From positions 1 through 51,711 of the forward strand of contig CAMLJN010000025.1 in the NCBI GenBank assembly GCA_946480445.1: a stretch of DNA of 51,711 nt, written 5' to 3'. This document shows positions 24,392 through 33,443 of the stretch, piece after piece. The translations under genes and the position numbers were made by a program. A model generated the notes under the pieces. That model did no database searches, was not told the origin of the DNA, and worked only from the letters and a program-made list of their open reading frames with translations. The stretch's first letter is position 1. Every line of letters begins with the position of its first letter. Source of the stretch: an uncultured Buttiauxella sp. GTDB lineage: Bacteria; Pseudomonadota; Gammaproteobacteria; Enterobacterales; Enterobacteriaceae.

Positions 24392-24895
24392 TCACATCAT
24401 GCTGCTGGCGCTGGTAGTCACAATATCGACGGCAGCAGCAAGAACCGGCGCAGACTGGAGGCGGCTTTCAACGGTGTAAGCCAGAACGGAAAGGGAACGG
24501 ATGGCATCACGGGCACGATCAAGAATTTGTGTGCGGCGTGCGGCGGTCATGTGCTCAGTTGAAACGGCTTCCCCAGCGATCGCACCCACGTTTGCGGTGG
24601 CGCTTAATGCGCAAAATTGCATGTTCGCTTCAGTGGCGTTATTGACCGGAACGGACGGGAGGCAGTTAATCTGCCCCAGCATCCCATCCAGTAAACGCGC
24701 ATCTTCGGTGTAATCGGTAATAGCCAGTAGCTCGTCACAAGTCAGGCGATGCGGTTGAATCGGGTTCAACTTATTGCGCAGGATCTGCGGACGCATACCA
24801 ACGGCAGCGGCCACATCTTCCAGGTTGTGCGACAGCGCAAACGCTCGGCAAGCTGCATCAAAGTGAGCATGTTTAGAAGTCTGATAATCAAACAT
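24392..24895 (-). CDS. CII-type regulatory protein (CP76 family, 167 aa)
   Basis: Establishment regulator like 186 CII, which switches on repressor synthesis after infection. It begins MFDYQTSKHAHFDAACRAF, then has a helix-turn-helix segment LEDVAAAVGMRPQILRNKLNP at about residues 25-45, followed by HRLTCDELLAITDYTED, the standard start of this family. The C-terminal half is Ala-rich and helical and likely serves in oligomer formation. It lies after the Cox/Apl gene in the early operon. Confidence 0.9.
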   Translation of the reverse strand: MFDYQTSKHAHFDAACRAFALSHNLEDVAAAVGMRPQILRNKLNPIQPHRLTCDELLAITDYTEDARLLDGMLGQINCLPSVPVNNATEANMQFCALSATANVGAIAGEAVSTEHMTAARRTQILDRARDAIRSLSVLAYTVESRLQSAPVLAAAVDIVTTSASSMM

Positions 24896-24925
24896 TGTTA
24901 GCTCTTCCCCAATCCGTAGGATGAA

Positions 24926-25147
24926 TTACGCGTTAAGCGAAACATCGCATTCGCTTAATGCCATCACGGTTAAGGCGGCCATGTTCACTTCAACCAGCCC
25001 TTTTTTCTGTGCTCCTTTAGGCTTGATAGGGAGTTTTCCGTATGAAATCAGATTATTAGCGGTACTTTTTGACATGCCAGTTCGGCGGCAATACTCATCA
25101 AGTGGGAGATATGGCTCTGGGATCACGATTGTAATGTTAGGTCGCAT
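24926..25147 (-). CDS. Apl/Cox-type regulator and excisionase (73 aa)
   Basis: First gene of the lytic operon, divergent from cI. The ATG at 25147 has AGGAG 8 bases upstream. The helix-turn-helix is LDEYCRRTGMSKSTANNLISYGKLP at about residues 14-38 (key residues Y-C-R-R-T-G-M-S-K). P2 Cox and 186 Apl at this place both act as a Cro-like repressor of the lysogenic promoter and as directionality factor for the integrase. The same double role is likely. The longer frame starting at 25246 would cross the promoter and is rejected. Confidence 0.85.
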   Translation of the reverse strand: MRPNITIVIPEPYLPLDEYCRRTGMSKSTANNLISYGKLPIKPKGAQKKGLVEVNMAALTVMALSECDVSLNA

Positions 25148-25285
25148 AAGGCAAACTCCTGTTTTCACCGATACGCCAATATCGGTCGTTATAAGGCAAT
25201 ATTCAAACAACGGAGCTAGATTAATTCGCATTTTGCAAAGTGTCAATTATGGCATTAGAAAATTGCGCATTTTCTTGTGATAAAC
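25148..25285. promoter_or_regulatory. Lysis-lysogeny switch: promoters and operators
   Basis: On the minus strand TTGACA (25241-25246), a 17-base spacer and TAATCT (25218-25223) make a strong early lytic promoter. A dyad ACCGATA (25167-25173)/TATCGGT (25180-25186) and two direct copies of ATAAGGCAA (25146-25154 and 25191-25199, 45 bases apart) lie downstream of it and are candidate CI or Apl sites. A weaker rightward promoter TTGCAA-N17-TAGAAA (25233-25261) could drive cI and would face the lytic promoter. Confidence 0.7.
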
Positions 25286-25873
25286 ATGGCAACTTTCAAA
25301 CTTGATTTTGATGTCGATAGCGCACCAGTCCTGGATCGCGTGATAGAAGCCTATGGGTTCACATCCAAGCTAATGCTTGCGCAACATCTTGATATCGCAG
25401 CAAGTAGCCTCTCCTCTCGTTATAAACGCGGCGGGTTTCCTTCAGATATCGCTGTAAGGTGTGTCGCAGAAACGGGGGTCAATCTTGAATGGTTAGCAAC
25501 TGGTGAGGGCAGAAAGTTTGATGATGAAAAACTCGACATTCTGAAGTTGCCGCGCAAAAAAATCGTCGATGGTCATCTTTATGAAGCTGGCATTCTCATG
25601 CTGGACAAAGTTACTTTTTTGCAAGGTAGTCCATTACCTACATCTCCGATATGCGTTTTAGAAGGTAGCACTCAGTTTATCGTTGATACTTCATTCACAG
25701 AGGTATACGACAATCAGTGGTTAGTGGAAATTGAAGGCAAAACCAGTATTAGAACCCTTACTCGAATCCCAATTAAAAAGATAAGAGTTAGCGGTGTAGG
25801 TATGGCATTTGATTGCGCAATTGATGATATAAAAATTATTGGACGAGTAGTTTTAACTATTATTAATGGATGA
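25286..25873 (+). CDS. CI repressor, phage 186 type (195 aa)
   Basis: Maintains lysogeny by blocking the lytic promoter. Residues about 10-60 form the CI helix-turn-helix domain (VLDRVIEAYGF, LAQHLDIAASSLSSRYKRGGFPSD, NLEWLATGEG). The C-terminal domain ends in DNQWLVEIEGKTSIRTLTRIP and FDCAIDDIKIIGRVVL, very like phage 186 CI (WLVDIEG, DIKALGRVV). 186 CI is not cleaved by RecA and no Ala/Gly cleavage site is obvious here. ATG 25286 is chosen over a GTG at 25277; the ribosome site is weak, as is common for cI. It overlaps the next gene by 8 bases. Confidence 0.9.
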   Translation: MATFKLDFDVDSAPVLDRVIEAYGFTSKLMLAQHLDIAASSLSSRYKRGGFPSDIAVRCVAETGVNLEWLATGEGRKFDDEKLDILKLPRKKIVDGHLYEAGILMLDKVTFLQGSPLPTSPICVLEGSTQFIVDTSFTEVYDNQWLVEIEGKTSIRTLTRIPIKKIRVSGVGMAFDCAIDDIKIIGRVVLTIING

Positions 25874-26370
25874 TTTAAATATGGAACAAATTTTAATATT
25901 CGTTTATGCCAATAGTAAGAATATTGTAAACATTCAAATCATTACAAACATCTCGCAAAATGAAGAATATTTGCAAGGGGAGAGTCTTAAGACCGGAGAG
26001 GAAGGAAAACTTAAAACATTCCTAAAATCACGCATACTTTCTGAATGTGGTTCGCTAGAAGAAGCAGAAGATTTTGTTTCTAGAGGGATTGATACAGGTT
26101 TACTTGAAATTCATGCACCGAAACCAGAAACATTCGATGTTCATTTCACCGGTTTTAAGAAAGACGAAAAAACAAACCTTGAAGAATTAGCCATCAAAGC
26201 GGGAATGGTAGTAAGAAAATCGGTAACGAAAGGACTGAAACTGCTTTGCTACGGCTATAACGCCAGCTCAAAAAAAAATGGCAGCCGCACGCGATATGGG
26301 CATTATCATTCTCAACTCTGAGCAATTCTCTCAATTCCTTGATACTGGTGATTTCACTGAAAGCCAATGA
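25866..26370 (+). pseudogene. BRCT-domain protein with frameshift at an A9 run, coupled to the integrase
   Basis: As written, the frame stops at 26319-26321 after 151 aa with an unrelated tail. Reading +1 past the nine-A run at 26270-26278 restores a C-terminus (MAAARDMGIIILNSEQFSQFL...) that completes a BRCT domain beginning near FDVHFTGFKKDEKTNLEELA and passing through VRKSVTKGLKLLCYG. The restored frame (about 167 aa) ends in TGA at 26368-26370, overlapping the integrase ATG (ATGA). The N-terminal ~90 residues look like a small beta module of unknown family; a WYL-like fold is possible but weakly supported. It could be a true mutation, polymerase slippage making both forms, or a homopolymer sequencing error. 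Confidence 0.75.
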
Positions 26371-27404
26371 CAGCCAAAAAACTAGCCAATGGCCAATGGA
26401 TTGCTGATTTTTACACGGTTAACCGCAGCGATGGCAAACAAGGTAAGCGTGTACGCAAAAAGTTCGCGACTAAAGGCGAAGCGTTAGCATTCGAAAACTA
26501 CACCCTTCAAAAAGTTGAGGACACGCCCTGGCTTGGACAAGGAAAGGATAAACGCCGCCTTTCAGATCTAATACATCTCTGGTTCGAGCGCCACGGGATA
26601 ACCCTGCGCGATGGTGAAAAGCGTAAAAGCTCCATGCTATGGGCAGATGAGTGCATGGGTTCTCCTATGGCTACTGAGTTCACTGCGCAGTTGTTCACCG
26701 CTTATAGGGCTAAAAGGTTGGATGGCCATTATGCCCGGACAAAGCGCGTCACTCAGGTTTCACCGCGCACCATGAACCTTGAGCATGCCTATTTCCTCGC
26801 TGTATTCAATGAATTAAAACGACTCGGAGAATGGGATGCACCTAACCCGTTAGAGAACGTTCGCCAGTTCAGAACAGAAGAAAGTGAGATGGCCTATCTT
26901 ACTGGAAATCAGATTGACAGGCTCTTAGAGGAAAGCCGCAATAGTTCTGCTAAAGATTTGGAGATGATTGTCAGAATTTGCCTGTCTACTGGCGCGCGTT
27001 GGGGAGAGGCTGAGAAATTGAAGCGCAGCCAAATCTCCGCTGGGAAGGTTACATTTATAAAAACTAAGGGTAAGCGCAACCGCACAATCCCATTAGACCC
27101 CGCAATCATAGCCGAACTGCCAAAAAAGAATGGCGCGCTTTTTAGTCCGTGTTATTACGCTTTTAGATCTGCTCTGGAAAGAGCTGAAATTGAATTACCG
27201 GCCGGGCAACTGACGCACGTTCTCAGACATACCTTTGCATCCCATTTTATGATGAACGGCGGCAACATATTAGTCCTTCAAAAAATCCTCGGACACACCG
27301 ATATCAAAATGACAATGCGTTACGCTCATTTCGCGCCAAACCACTTAGAAGAGGCGCTGAAGCTCAACCCTCTAAAGTGTCGCAAAAGTGTCGCAACAAC
27401 TTAA
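26367..27404 (+). CDS. int: Tyrosine recombinase integrase (P2/HP1 type, 345 aa)
   Basis: Site-specific integrase of prophage 1. The N-terminal arm-binding part (residues 1-60, QWIADFYTVNRSDGKQGKRVRKKF) and core-binding helices precede the catalytic domain. Catalytic residues are visible: Arg in STGARWGEAEKL, His and Arg in HVLRHTFASH, His in LGHTDIKMT and Tyr in MRYAHF. The length matches P2 and HP1 integrases. It lies against the prophage edge, close to the otsB junction. Its ATG overlaps the end of the restored BRCT frame, so translation is probably coupled. Confidence 0.95.
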   Translation: MTAKKLANGQWIADFYTVNRSDGKQGKRVRKKFATKGEALAFENYTLQKVEDTPWLGQGKDKRRLSDLIHLWFERHGITLRDGEKRKSSMLWADECMGSPMATEFTAQLFTAYRAKRLDGHYARTKRVTQVSPRTMNLEHAYFLAVFNELKRLGEWDAPNPLENVRQFRTEESEMAYLTGNQIDRLLEESRNSSAKDLEMIVRICLSTGARWGEAEKLKRSQISAGKVTFIKTKGKRNRTIPLDPAIIAELPKKNGALFSPCYYAFRSALERAEIELPAGQLTHVLRHTFASHFMMNGGNILVLQKILGHTDIKMTMRYAHFAPNHLEEALKLNPLKCRKSVATT

Positions 27405-27423
27405 GAATATAGGCTCTCACTAA

Positions 27424-27474
27424 TGGTTATTGGTTTTTTAAGTTACTGATTTTACGCTAAGTTATTGTTTTTAC
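27424..27474. repeat. Direct repeats beside the attachment site, candidate integrase arm sites
   Basis: AAGTTACTGATTTTAC (27440-27455) and AAGTTATTGTTTTTAC (27459-27474) match at 14 of 16 positions with a 19-base period; a poorer third copy (GGTTATTGGTTTTTTA) starts at 27425. They lie between the integrase stop and the host junction, where arm-type integrase sites belong. Confidence 0.55.
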
Positions 27475-27478
27475 TTTG

Positions 27479-28306
<828 letters not shown>

Positions 28307-28344
28307 TCACCGTTTCGGTAACCTGGAATGATCATTAGCCATGT

Positions 28345-28352
28345 AAGTATAG
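28345..28352 (-). promoter_or_regulatory. Sigma-S-type -10 element of otsB
   Basis: Minus strand CTATACTT about 70 bases before the otsB start matches the sigma-S extended -10 (CTATACT). otsBA is a known sigma-S operon in E. coli. Confidence 0.65.
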
Positions 28353-28388
28353 ACAGGGTGACGCGTGTCGCAATTTTATAAGATAAAT

Positions 28389-28412
28389 CGCCAGCCCTTG
28401 TGGGGACTGGCG
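28389..28412 (-). terminator. Stem-loop after araH
   Basis: Arms CGCCAG (28389-28394) and CTGGCG (28407-28412), with additional C/G pairing inside, form a hairpin downstream of araH followed by ATTTAT on the minus strand. It probably ends the araFGH transcript before otsB. Confidence 0.55.
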
Positions 28413-28454
28413 TTGCGCTTAGGAATCGTCTTAATCGGCGGGGGAGAAAAAACG

Positions 28455-29438
28455 TTAAACGGCGCGTTTTGCCTTCTGTTTATAGCGGTCAAAAATAACG
28501 GCTGCCAGCAGAATCAAACCGCGTACGACGTATTGCGAGAAAGGTGAAATATTAAGCAGATTCATGGCATTTTCCACCGTGCCCAGGATCAATATCCCCG
28601 CCACCACATAGGATATTTTACCGATGCCCCCTTTAAGCGAGACGCCACCCAGCACACAGGCGGAGATAACGATAAGCTCATAGCCAATCGAGGTCATCGG
28701 CTGTCCGCTGGTCATGCGAGAGGCGAGGATTATCCCCGCCGCCGCCGACACCAGCCCCGACAGCACAAAGATGATGATTTTGGTACGCACCACAGGTACG
28801 CCCGCAAGCCTCGCCGCCTCTTCGTTGCCGCCAATCGCCAGCGTATTGCGGCCAAAGGTGGTCTTATTGAGCAGGAAACCAAAGATAATAAGGCAGCCCA
28901 CCGTCAGCCAGATAGGCGCCGGTAGTCCAAGCCAGTTAGCGTAGCCCAGGGTAAAGAAGCGCTCATCCTCGATACCGACGGCTTTACCATCGGAAATGAT
29001 ATACGCCAGCCCGCGCACAATTTGCATTGTGGCAAGCGTTGTGATCAGCGCGTTAATTTTCAGCCGTGCAATAACAAAGCCGTTCACCAGGCCGCTTAAT
29101 ACACCCAGCAGCAAGCCTGCCGCCACGCCAATCCACAGGCTCTCGGTCATATTTATGACCACAGCGGCGGTGACTCCTGCACAGGCGATGACCGAAGCGA
29201 CGGACAGGTCAAAATCACCGGAGGCGAGGCAGAAGAGCATACCGCACGCCACCATGCCTGACATGGAAATCGCCAGCCCCAGCCCCTTCATATTGACGAA
29301 GGAGGAGAAGTTCGGCACAAAGATTGCGCAGCCGATAAACAGCACGGCAAACACCACCAGCATGCCGTAGTTATCCCAGATACGCCCCAGGCTAAAGGAT
29401 GACTTACCCGCACCGTTGGCGGTCGTTAATAAAGACAT
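28455..29438 (-). CDS. araH: L-arabinose ABC transporter permease AraH (327 aa)
   Basis: Inner-membrane permease of the high-affinity arabinose importer, working as a dimer with the AraG ATPase and the AraF binding protein. The protein is hydrophobic throughout with 8-10 helices and carries GLGLAISMSGMVACGMLFCLASGDFDLSVAS (read from about residue 55), the BPD_transp_2 signature of sugar permeases. The ATG at 29438 has AAGGGG upstream and gives almost the E. coli length; an ATG at 29456 is also in frame. araG overlaps or abuts it, so the two are coupled. Confidence 0.96.
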   Translation of the reverse strand: MSLLTTANGAGKSSFSLGRIWDNYGMLVVFAVLFIGCAIFVPNFSSFVNMKGLGLAISMSGMVACGMLFCLASGDFDLSVASVIACAGVTAAVVINMTESLWIGVAAGLLLGVLSGLVNGFVIARLKINALITTLATMQIVRGLAYIISDGKAVGIEDERFFTLGYANWLGLPAPIWLTVGCLIIFGFLLNKTTFGRNTLAIGGNEEAARLAGVPVVRTKIIIFVLSGLVSAAAGIILASRMTSGQPMTSIGYELIVISACVLGGVSLKGGIGKISYVVAGILILGTVENAMNLLNISPFSQYVVRGLILLAAVIFDRYKQKAKRAV

Positions 29439-29452
29439 TTTGTTCCCCTTAC

Positions 29453-30967
29453 TCATGCTGCACTCACGCTGGTTTTAGGCATCGCCAGGCTCAGCGCCTG
29501 CTGCTCGCTGGCTTCACCGTGTAATAATTCGCCGGCAATCTCCCCTTCGCGCATCACAATGACGCGATCCGCAAGGCCCAGGACTTCAGGTAAATCGCTC
29601 GAGGCAAAAAGCACCGCCACACCCTGCGCTGCCAGGGCATAAATGACGTTGTAGATTTCATGCTTCGCGCCGACGTCTATGCCACGGGTCGGTTCATCAA
29701 GCAGGATCACCTTCATCTCTTCGGACAGCCAGCGGCCAAGAATCGCCTTCTGCTGGTTGCCCCCGGACAGGTTCATAATGAGCTGCTCCGCCGATGGCGT
29801 TTTAATATTCAGGGAGCGGATATGCGAAGCGGCATTTTCGCTTTCCCACCGGTTATTAATAAGGCAGCCCACGCTGATATGTTTTCGCCGCGCGCTGATA
29901 TTGATGTTGTCGCGTACTGAATGTACCGGAATGATGCCGTCTGCTTTGCGGTCCTCAGGGCAGAGCATCATCCCCGCACGAATGGCATCGGCGGGTTTAT
30001 GAATGTTGATAGCCTGCCCGTCGATCCATACCTGTCCACCGGTAATGCGCGTCCCGCCAAATAACCCTTTCATTAATTCGCTGCGCCCGGCTCCCACCAG
30101 GCCAAACAGTCCGACGATTTCGCCACTCTTCACGTGCAGCGATACCGGCGTCCTGACGCCAGGCGCTTTCACCTGCTCCAGCCGCAACCTTTCCGGGCCA
30201 TGCTCGCGCGGCTGCCAGCCATAAATATCGCCAAGGTTTCGCCCCACCATCGCCTGTACCAGCGAGTCGTGGTTAACCTGCGCCATATCATCAAAGGTAC
30301 ATACGTAGCGCCCGTCTTTAAACACGGTTATGGCGTCGCTCAGGGCGAAAATCTCTTCCATTCGGTGAGAAACATAGATAATGACGCGCCCTTCGGCGCG
30401 CAGCTCGCGGATAACGCGGAACAGATTGTCAATTTCACGCCGCGATAGGGAGCTGGTCGGCTCATCAAAAGCGATAACCTTGGCATTACGCGCCAGCGCC
30501 TTGGCGATCTCCACCATCTGCCACTGCCCGATAGAGAGATACTTGAGGGGCGTTTGCGGATCGATATCCAGCCCCAGGTGTTCCAGCTGTAAACGCGCTT
30601 CGTAATGGAGCAAAGAGCGGTTCACAAAGCCTGCTTTATGCGGGATCTGCCCCAGATAGATGTTCTCCGCAACCGACATTTCGGGTACCAGATGTAGCTC
30701 CTGGTAGATGATCGCCACGCCCGCGTTAAGTGCCGCCTGGGTGTCGTTAAACGAGACGTCTTCCCCACGCAGGGCGATGCTGCCCTGGGTGGGGGTATAG
30801 TTTCCGCTAAGAATTTTCAGCAGCGTGGATTTACCGGCGCCATTTTCCCCCATCAACGCGTGCACCTGTCCGGCATAGCAGTCAAAGCTGATGTCCTGAA
30901 GGGCTTTCACGCCGGGGAAGGTTTTGCCGATGCCGCGAAACGAAAGATAGGGTGTGTGCTGTTGCAT
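29453..30967 (-). CDS. araG: L-arabinose ABC transporter ATPase AraG (504 aa)
   Basis: Cytoplasmic ATPase with two fused ABC domains. The first has Walker [10 protein letters not shown] near residue 44, signature LSIGQWQM and Walker [10 protein letters not shown]; the second has a degenerate Walker [10 protein letters not shown], signature LSGGNQQK and Walker [11 protein letters not shown]. The ATG at 30967 ([14 protein letters not shown]) gives exactly the E. coli length of 504; the upstream frame to 30997 lies in a REP-like region and is not used. Confidence 0.97.
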   Translation of the reverse strand: MQQHTPYLSFRGIGKTFPGVKALQDISFDCYAGQVHALMGENGAGKSTLLKILSGNYTPTQGSIALRGEDVSFNDTQAALNAGVAIIYQELHLVPEMSVAENIYLGQIPHKAGFVNRSLLHYEARLQLEHLGLDIDPQTPLKYLSIGQWQMVEIAKALARNAKVIAFDEPTSSLSRREIDNLFRVIRELRAEGRVIIYVSHRMEEIFALSDAITVFKDGRYVCTFDDMAQVNHDSLVQAMVGRNLGDIYGWQPREHGPERLRLEQVKAPGVRTPVSLHVKSGEIVGLFGLVGAGRSELMKGLFGGTRITGGQVWIDGQAINIHKPADAIRAGMMLCPEDRKADGIIPVHSVRDNINISARRKHISVGCLINNRWESENAASHIRSLNIKTPSAEQLIMNLSGGNQQKAILGRWLSEEMKVILLDEPTRGIDVGAKHEIYNVIYALAAQGVAVLFASSDLPEVLGLADRVIVMREGEIAGELLHGEASEQQALSLAMPKTSVSAA

Positions 30968-31003
30968 GGTTTTTCCCTTATATCGCAGGGCCATCATGAG
31001 TAC

Positions 31004-31061
31004 GTCGGATGATGCAATAGCTTATCCGACGGGACCCGGAAACGGGCGCCTCGCGCGCCCG
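31004..31061. repeat. REP-like stem-loops between araF and araG
   Basis: First hairpin: GTCGGAT (31004-31010)/ATCCGAC (31024-31030), like an enterobacterial REP unit. Second: GGGCGC (31044-31049)/GCGCCC (31055-31060). Stems at this point in binding-protein operons usually protect the upstream mRNA so that the periplasmic protein is made in excess. Confidence 0.65.
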
Positions 31062-31068
31062 CTATCCG

Positions 31069-32058
31069 TTACTTGCCGCCAAGACCTTTCTTCGCCAGCT
31101 CTTCTTTAAAGTTGTCGCGGGTGATCAGCACCACATCGGTGACTTCGGTGAATTTTGGCGGTTCAACGCCTTTGGTTACCCAGTTGTAGAGCATTTCGCT
31201 GCTCTTGTAGCCGTGAACATCCGGGCTTGGTAGCAGAGAGCCGTAGAACCCGGTCGCCTGCGCTTTGGAAAGCTCGCTGACCGCATCCACGCCGTTAATG
31301 CCCACGCCAATCACGTCCGGCGCCTTAAAGCCCTGCCCTTCTGTCGCCCGCACGCCACCCAGTACGGTGTTGTCGTTCATGCCGACGATAAGCCAGTGTT
31401 TAACTTCAGGATGCTGAACCAGCATTGAGTTGGCGGCGTCAAACGCGCCGGGAATATCGTTAGATTTGGTCGGGACCTTATAGATTTGCTTTTCCGGGAA
31501 ACCGGCGGCTTGCAGAGCAGCCATCGAGCCGCTTGTGCGGCGGCGGGCGGTGTCCAGCTCGTCGGCGGTGATCGCCATAACCGCCGAGTCTTTCACGTCC
31601 CAGCCACGTTTTTGCATCTCTTTGTAGAGTTCCTGCCCCTGACGTTCACCGATTTTGGTCGCCGCCATCATCACCAGCGGCACGGTTTCCATCGGCTTGC
31701 CTTTGGCGGTGACAAACTGGTCGTCAACGGCGATAACCTTCATATCATAGCTTTTCGCTTTGGCGGCAATGGCCGAGCCCAGCTTCGGGTCCGGGGTACA
31801 GATAACAAACCCTTTTGCCCCGCTCGCCGCCAGACTATCAATGGCGTTCAACGTTTTTTCGCCGTCCGGCACGGCAATTTTTATCACCTCAAAGCCCAGA
31901 TCTTTGCCTGCTTTATCGGCAAATTTCCATTCAGTCTGGAACCAGGGTTCCTCCGGCTGTTTAACCAGAAAACCCAGCTTCATGGCCTCAGCGTAAGCTG
32001 ATTGTGACATAACCGCAGCGAGGCCGATGGCCGCCAGCGTTTTAGTGAATATGTGCAT
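31069..32058 (-). CDS. araF: L-arabinose-binding periplasmic protein AraF (329 aa)
   Basis: Periplasmic receptor that delivers arabinose to AraGH. The signal peptide is residues 1-23 (MHIFTKTLAAIGLAAVMSQSAYA, cleavage after AYA). The mature protein begins EAMKLGFLVKQPEEPWFQTEW, the sugar-binding face of AraF, with later conserved ITADELDTARRRT and VGMNDNTVLGG. First gene of araFGH on the minus strand, with an AraC-type half-site upstream. The length matches E. coli. Confidence 0.97.
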   Translation of the reverse strand: MHIFTKTLAAIGLAAVMSQSAYAEAMKLGFLVKQPEEPWFQTEWKFADKAGKDLGFEVIKIAVPDGEKTLNAIDSLAASGAKGFVICTPDPKLGSAIAAKAKSYDMKVIAVDDQFVTAKGKPMETVPLVMMAATKIGERQGQELYKEMQKRGWDVKDSAVMAITADELDTARRRTSGSMAALQAAGFPEKQIYKVPTKSNDIPGAFDAANSMLVQHPEVKHWLIVGMNDNTVLGGVRATEGQGFKAPDVIGVGINGVDAVSELSKAQATGFYGSLLPSPDVHGYKSSEMLYNWVTKGVEPPKFTEVTDVVLITRDNFKEELAKKGLGGK

Positions 32059-32574
32059 GTGTACTCCAGCTAAATTTTATTATCCGTAGGGTAAGGTCGA
32101 TTTAAAACAATGTTTTAGCGACACAGCCTTGCGCATTCTGTGCTGGAAGTAGTTGTAGCGGGAAATTAATCATCCATAAGAGAGCGAAATCACACGGCAG
32201 AATTACAGTTACCCCGTGCATATATTCAGCAAATTAAGCCATAAAGAATAACGGATATGTCTGACAAATAACACAACGCATAGCTAAATTGTCCATAAGC
32301 TCAGCCAGCCCGTCCTTAGCCACCCAACCCGTTGACACCAGCGGTGAAACTGCGCGGCTTTCACCATATTTCCGTCACTGAAAAAGCGACTGATGATGCA
32401 GCAAATGCCCCTGCACTATCACCACGCCCACGCTGAAGCACTTATTCTTGATTTAAAACAAATTGTCTCTGCGACATTAGCAACAAGGATCCCAGAATGA
32501 AAAAGCCATGCTAACTATGGTTAGGGTATTGCGAAAACAACTGTTCATTAGCCTACCGAAAAAAGGATATTGTT
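32059..32574. promoter_or_regulatory. Divergent araF/ftnB regulatory gap with an AraC half-site
   Basis: The 516-base gap holds no gene. TAGC-N7-TCCATA at 32281-32297 matches the AraC half-site consensus exactly; a partial copy (GAAA-N7-TCCATA) lies at 32162-32178. A TCACA half-site at 32189-32193 could be part of a CRP site. These fit arabinose and cAMP control of araFGH. The ftnB side (32480-32574) has an AAAAGGA ribosome site; no clear regulator box was found there. Confidence 0.6.
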
Positions 32575-33078
32575 ATGACATCATCCGGAATGATTCAGAA
32601 ACTTAATGAGCCAATGAATCACGAGTTTTATTCCTCTAATCTCTATCTTCATCTCAGCAGCTGGTGTTCAGAGCGCAGCCTGACCGGCACCGCCGCTTTT
32701 CTTCGCAACCTGGCGCAAAGCAATATCACGCAAATGATGCGCGTGTTTAATTTTATGAAACAGGCGGGCGGTAATCCTATCGTAGGGGCGATAGATTCCC
32801 CGCAGGACGGCTGCGACTCCCTTGAAACCCTATTCCAGAAGACCCTTGTCGATCATCAGCTGCGCTGTCAGATGCTGTCCCGGTTAAGCGAAGAGGCCAA
32901 AGCTCTGGACGATGAAGCCACCCTTTCGCTGCTCAATAGCGTGATATTTGAACATCACCAGGACGTACTGCTGCTGAATACCATTCTCGATGAAGTTCGC
33001 AACGCGCACAGCGCAGGTCTGGGGATGGAGCAAACCGACGAGCATCTCAGGATTCTGGTCAACCATCAGCTGCATTAA
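32575..33078 (+). CDS. ftnB: Ferritin-like protein FtnB (167 aa)
   Basis: Ferritin-family four-helix protein in the E. coli position next to araF. The N-terminus [26 protein letters not shown] matches FtnB. Where FtnA has the ferroxidase Glu and His (EEMEH), this protein reads [11 protein letters not shown], so the usual iron ligands are missing, as is known for FtnB. FtnB helps repair oxidised Fe-S clusters in Salmonella; direct iron storage is doubtful. Confidence 0.94.
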   Translation: MTSSGMIQKLNEPMNHEFYSSNLYLHLSSWCSERSLTGTAAFLRNLAQSNITQMMRVFNFMKQAGGNPIVGAIDSPQDGCDSLETLFQKTLVDHQLRCQMLSRLSEEAKALDDEATLSLLNSVIFEHHQDVLLLNTILDEVRNAHSAGLGMEQTDEHLRILVNHQLH

Positions 33079-33092
33079 GGCAGGCCGCTCAC

Positions 33093-33124
33093 CGTCTACA
33101 CCCGACGCAGGCCGGGTGTAGACG
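33093..33124 (+). terminator. Stem-loop after ftnB
   Basis: A perfect 11-base hairpin, CGTCTACACCC (33093-33103) and GGGTGTAGACG (33114-33124), loop of 10. Only a short T-rich tail (TTCTC) follows, so it may be a weak terminator or a 3' end stabiliser. Confidence 0.6.
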
Positions 33125-33191
33125 TTCTCGCGTAGTTAAACCCTGGTGGTTTCACGCGAGGCTCTGCCCGAAAGGGCCTGAGAAATTGTAA

Positions 33192-33443
33192 TTAATGCGC
33201 GTCTTTTTGCGGCGTGAATTTCAGCTCAATCAGGGCGATGGCTTTTTGAATTGCGCGACGGGTCACCGGGTCGGCCGCCGCAGGGTGAGTGGCAAAATCA
33301 ATTGTCTTTAACTGGGAGGCCATTTTGTCGCGCACTTCAACCGGGGCAATCACGTCGATCACGTCAAGAATTTGCTTGATGACCAGCTGACAGGCCACCA
33401 CGTCGGACACCAGCTCCTGATCGGCAGATAATTGTTCAGTCAT
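33192..33443 (-). CDS. yecJ: YecJ family protein (DUF2766, 83 aa)
   Basis: Small cytoplasmic protein nearly identical in layout to E. coli YecJ ([20 protein letters not shown] at the start, [21 protein letters not shown] at the end). It has no assigned function; all helices, no motif. It is single, convergent with ftnB, in the same order as E. coli. Confidence 0.93.
   Translation of the reverse strand: MTEQLSADQELVSDVVACQLVIKQILDVIDVIAPVEVRDKMASQLKTIDFATHPAAADPVTRRAIQKAIALIELKFTPQKDAH

Noticed and set aside
25147-25246. N-terminal extension of the Apl/Cox gene to 25246
   Set aside because: It would run through the lytic promoter, and a strong AGGAG site precedes the ATG at 25147.
30968-30997. 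N-terminal extension of AraG
   Set aside because: The ATG at 30967 gives the same N-terminus and length as E. coli AraG.
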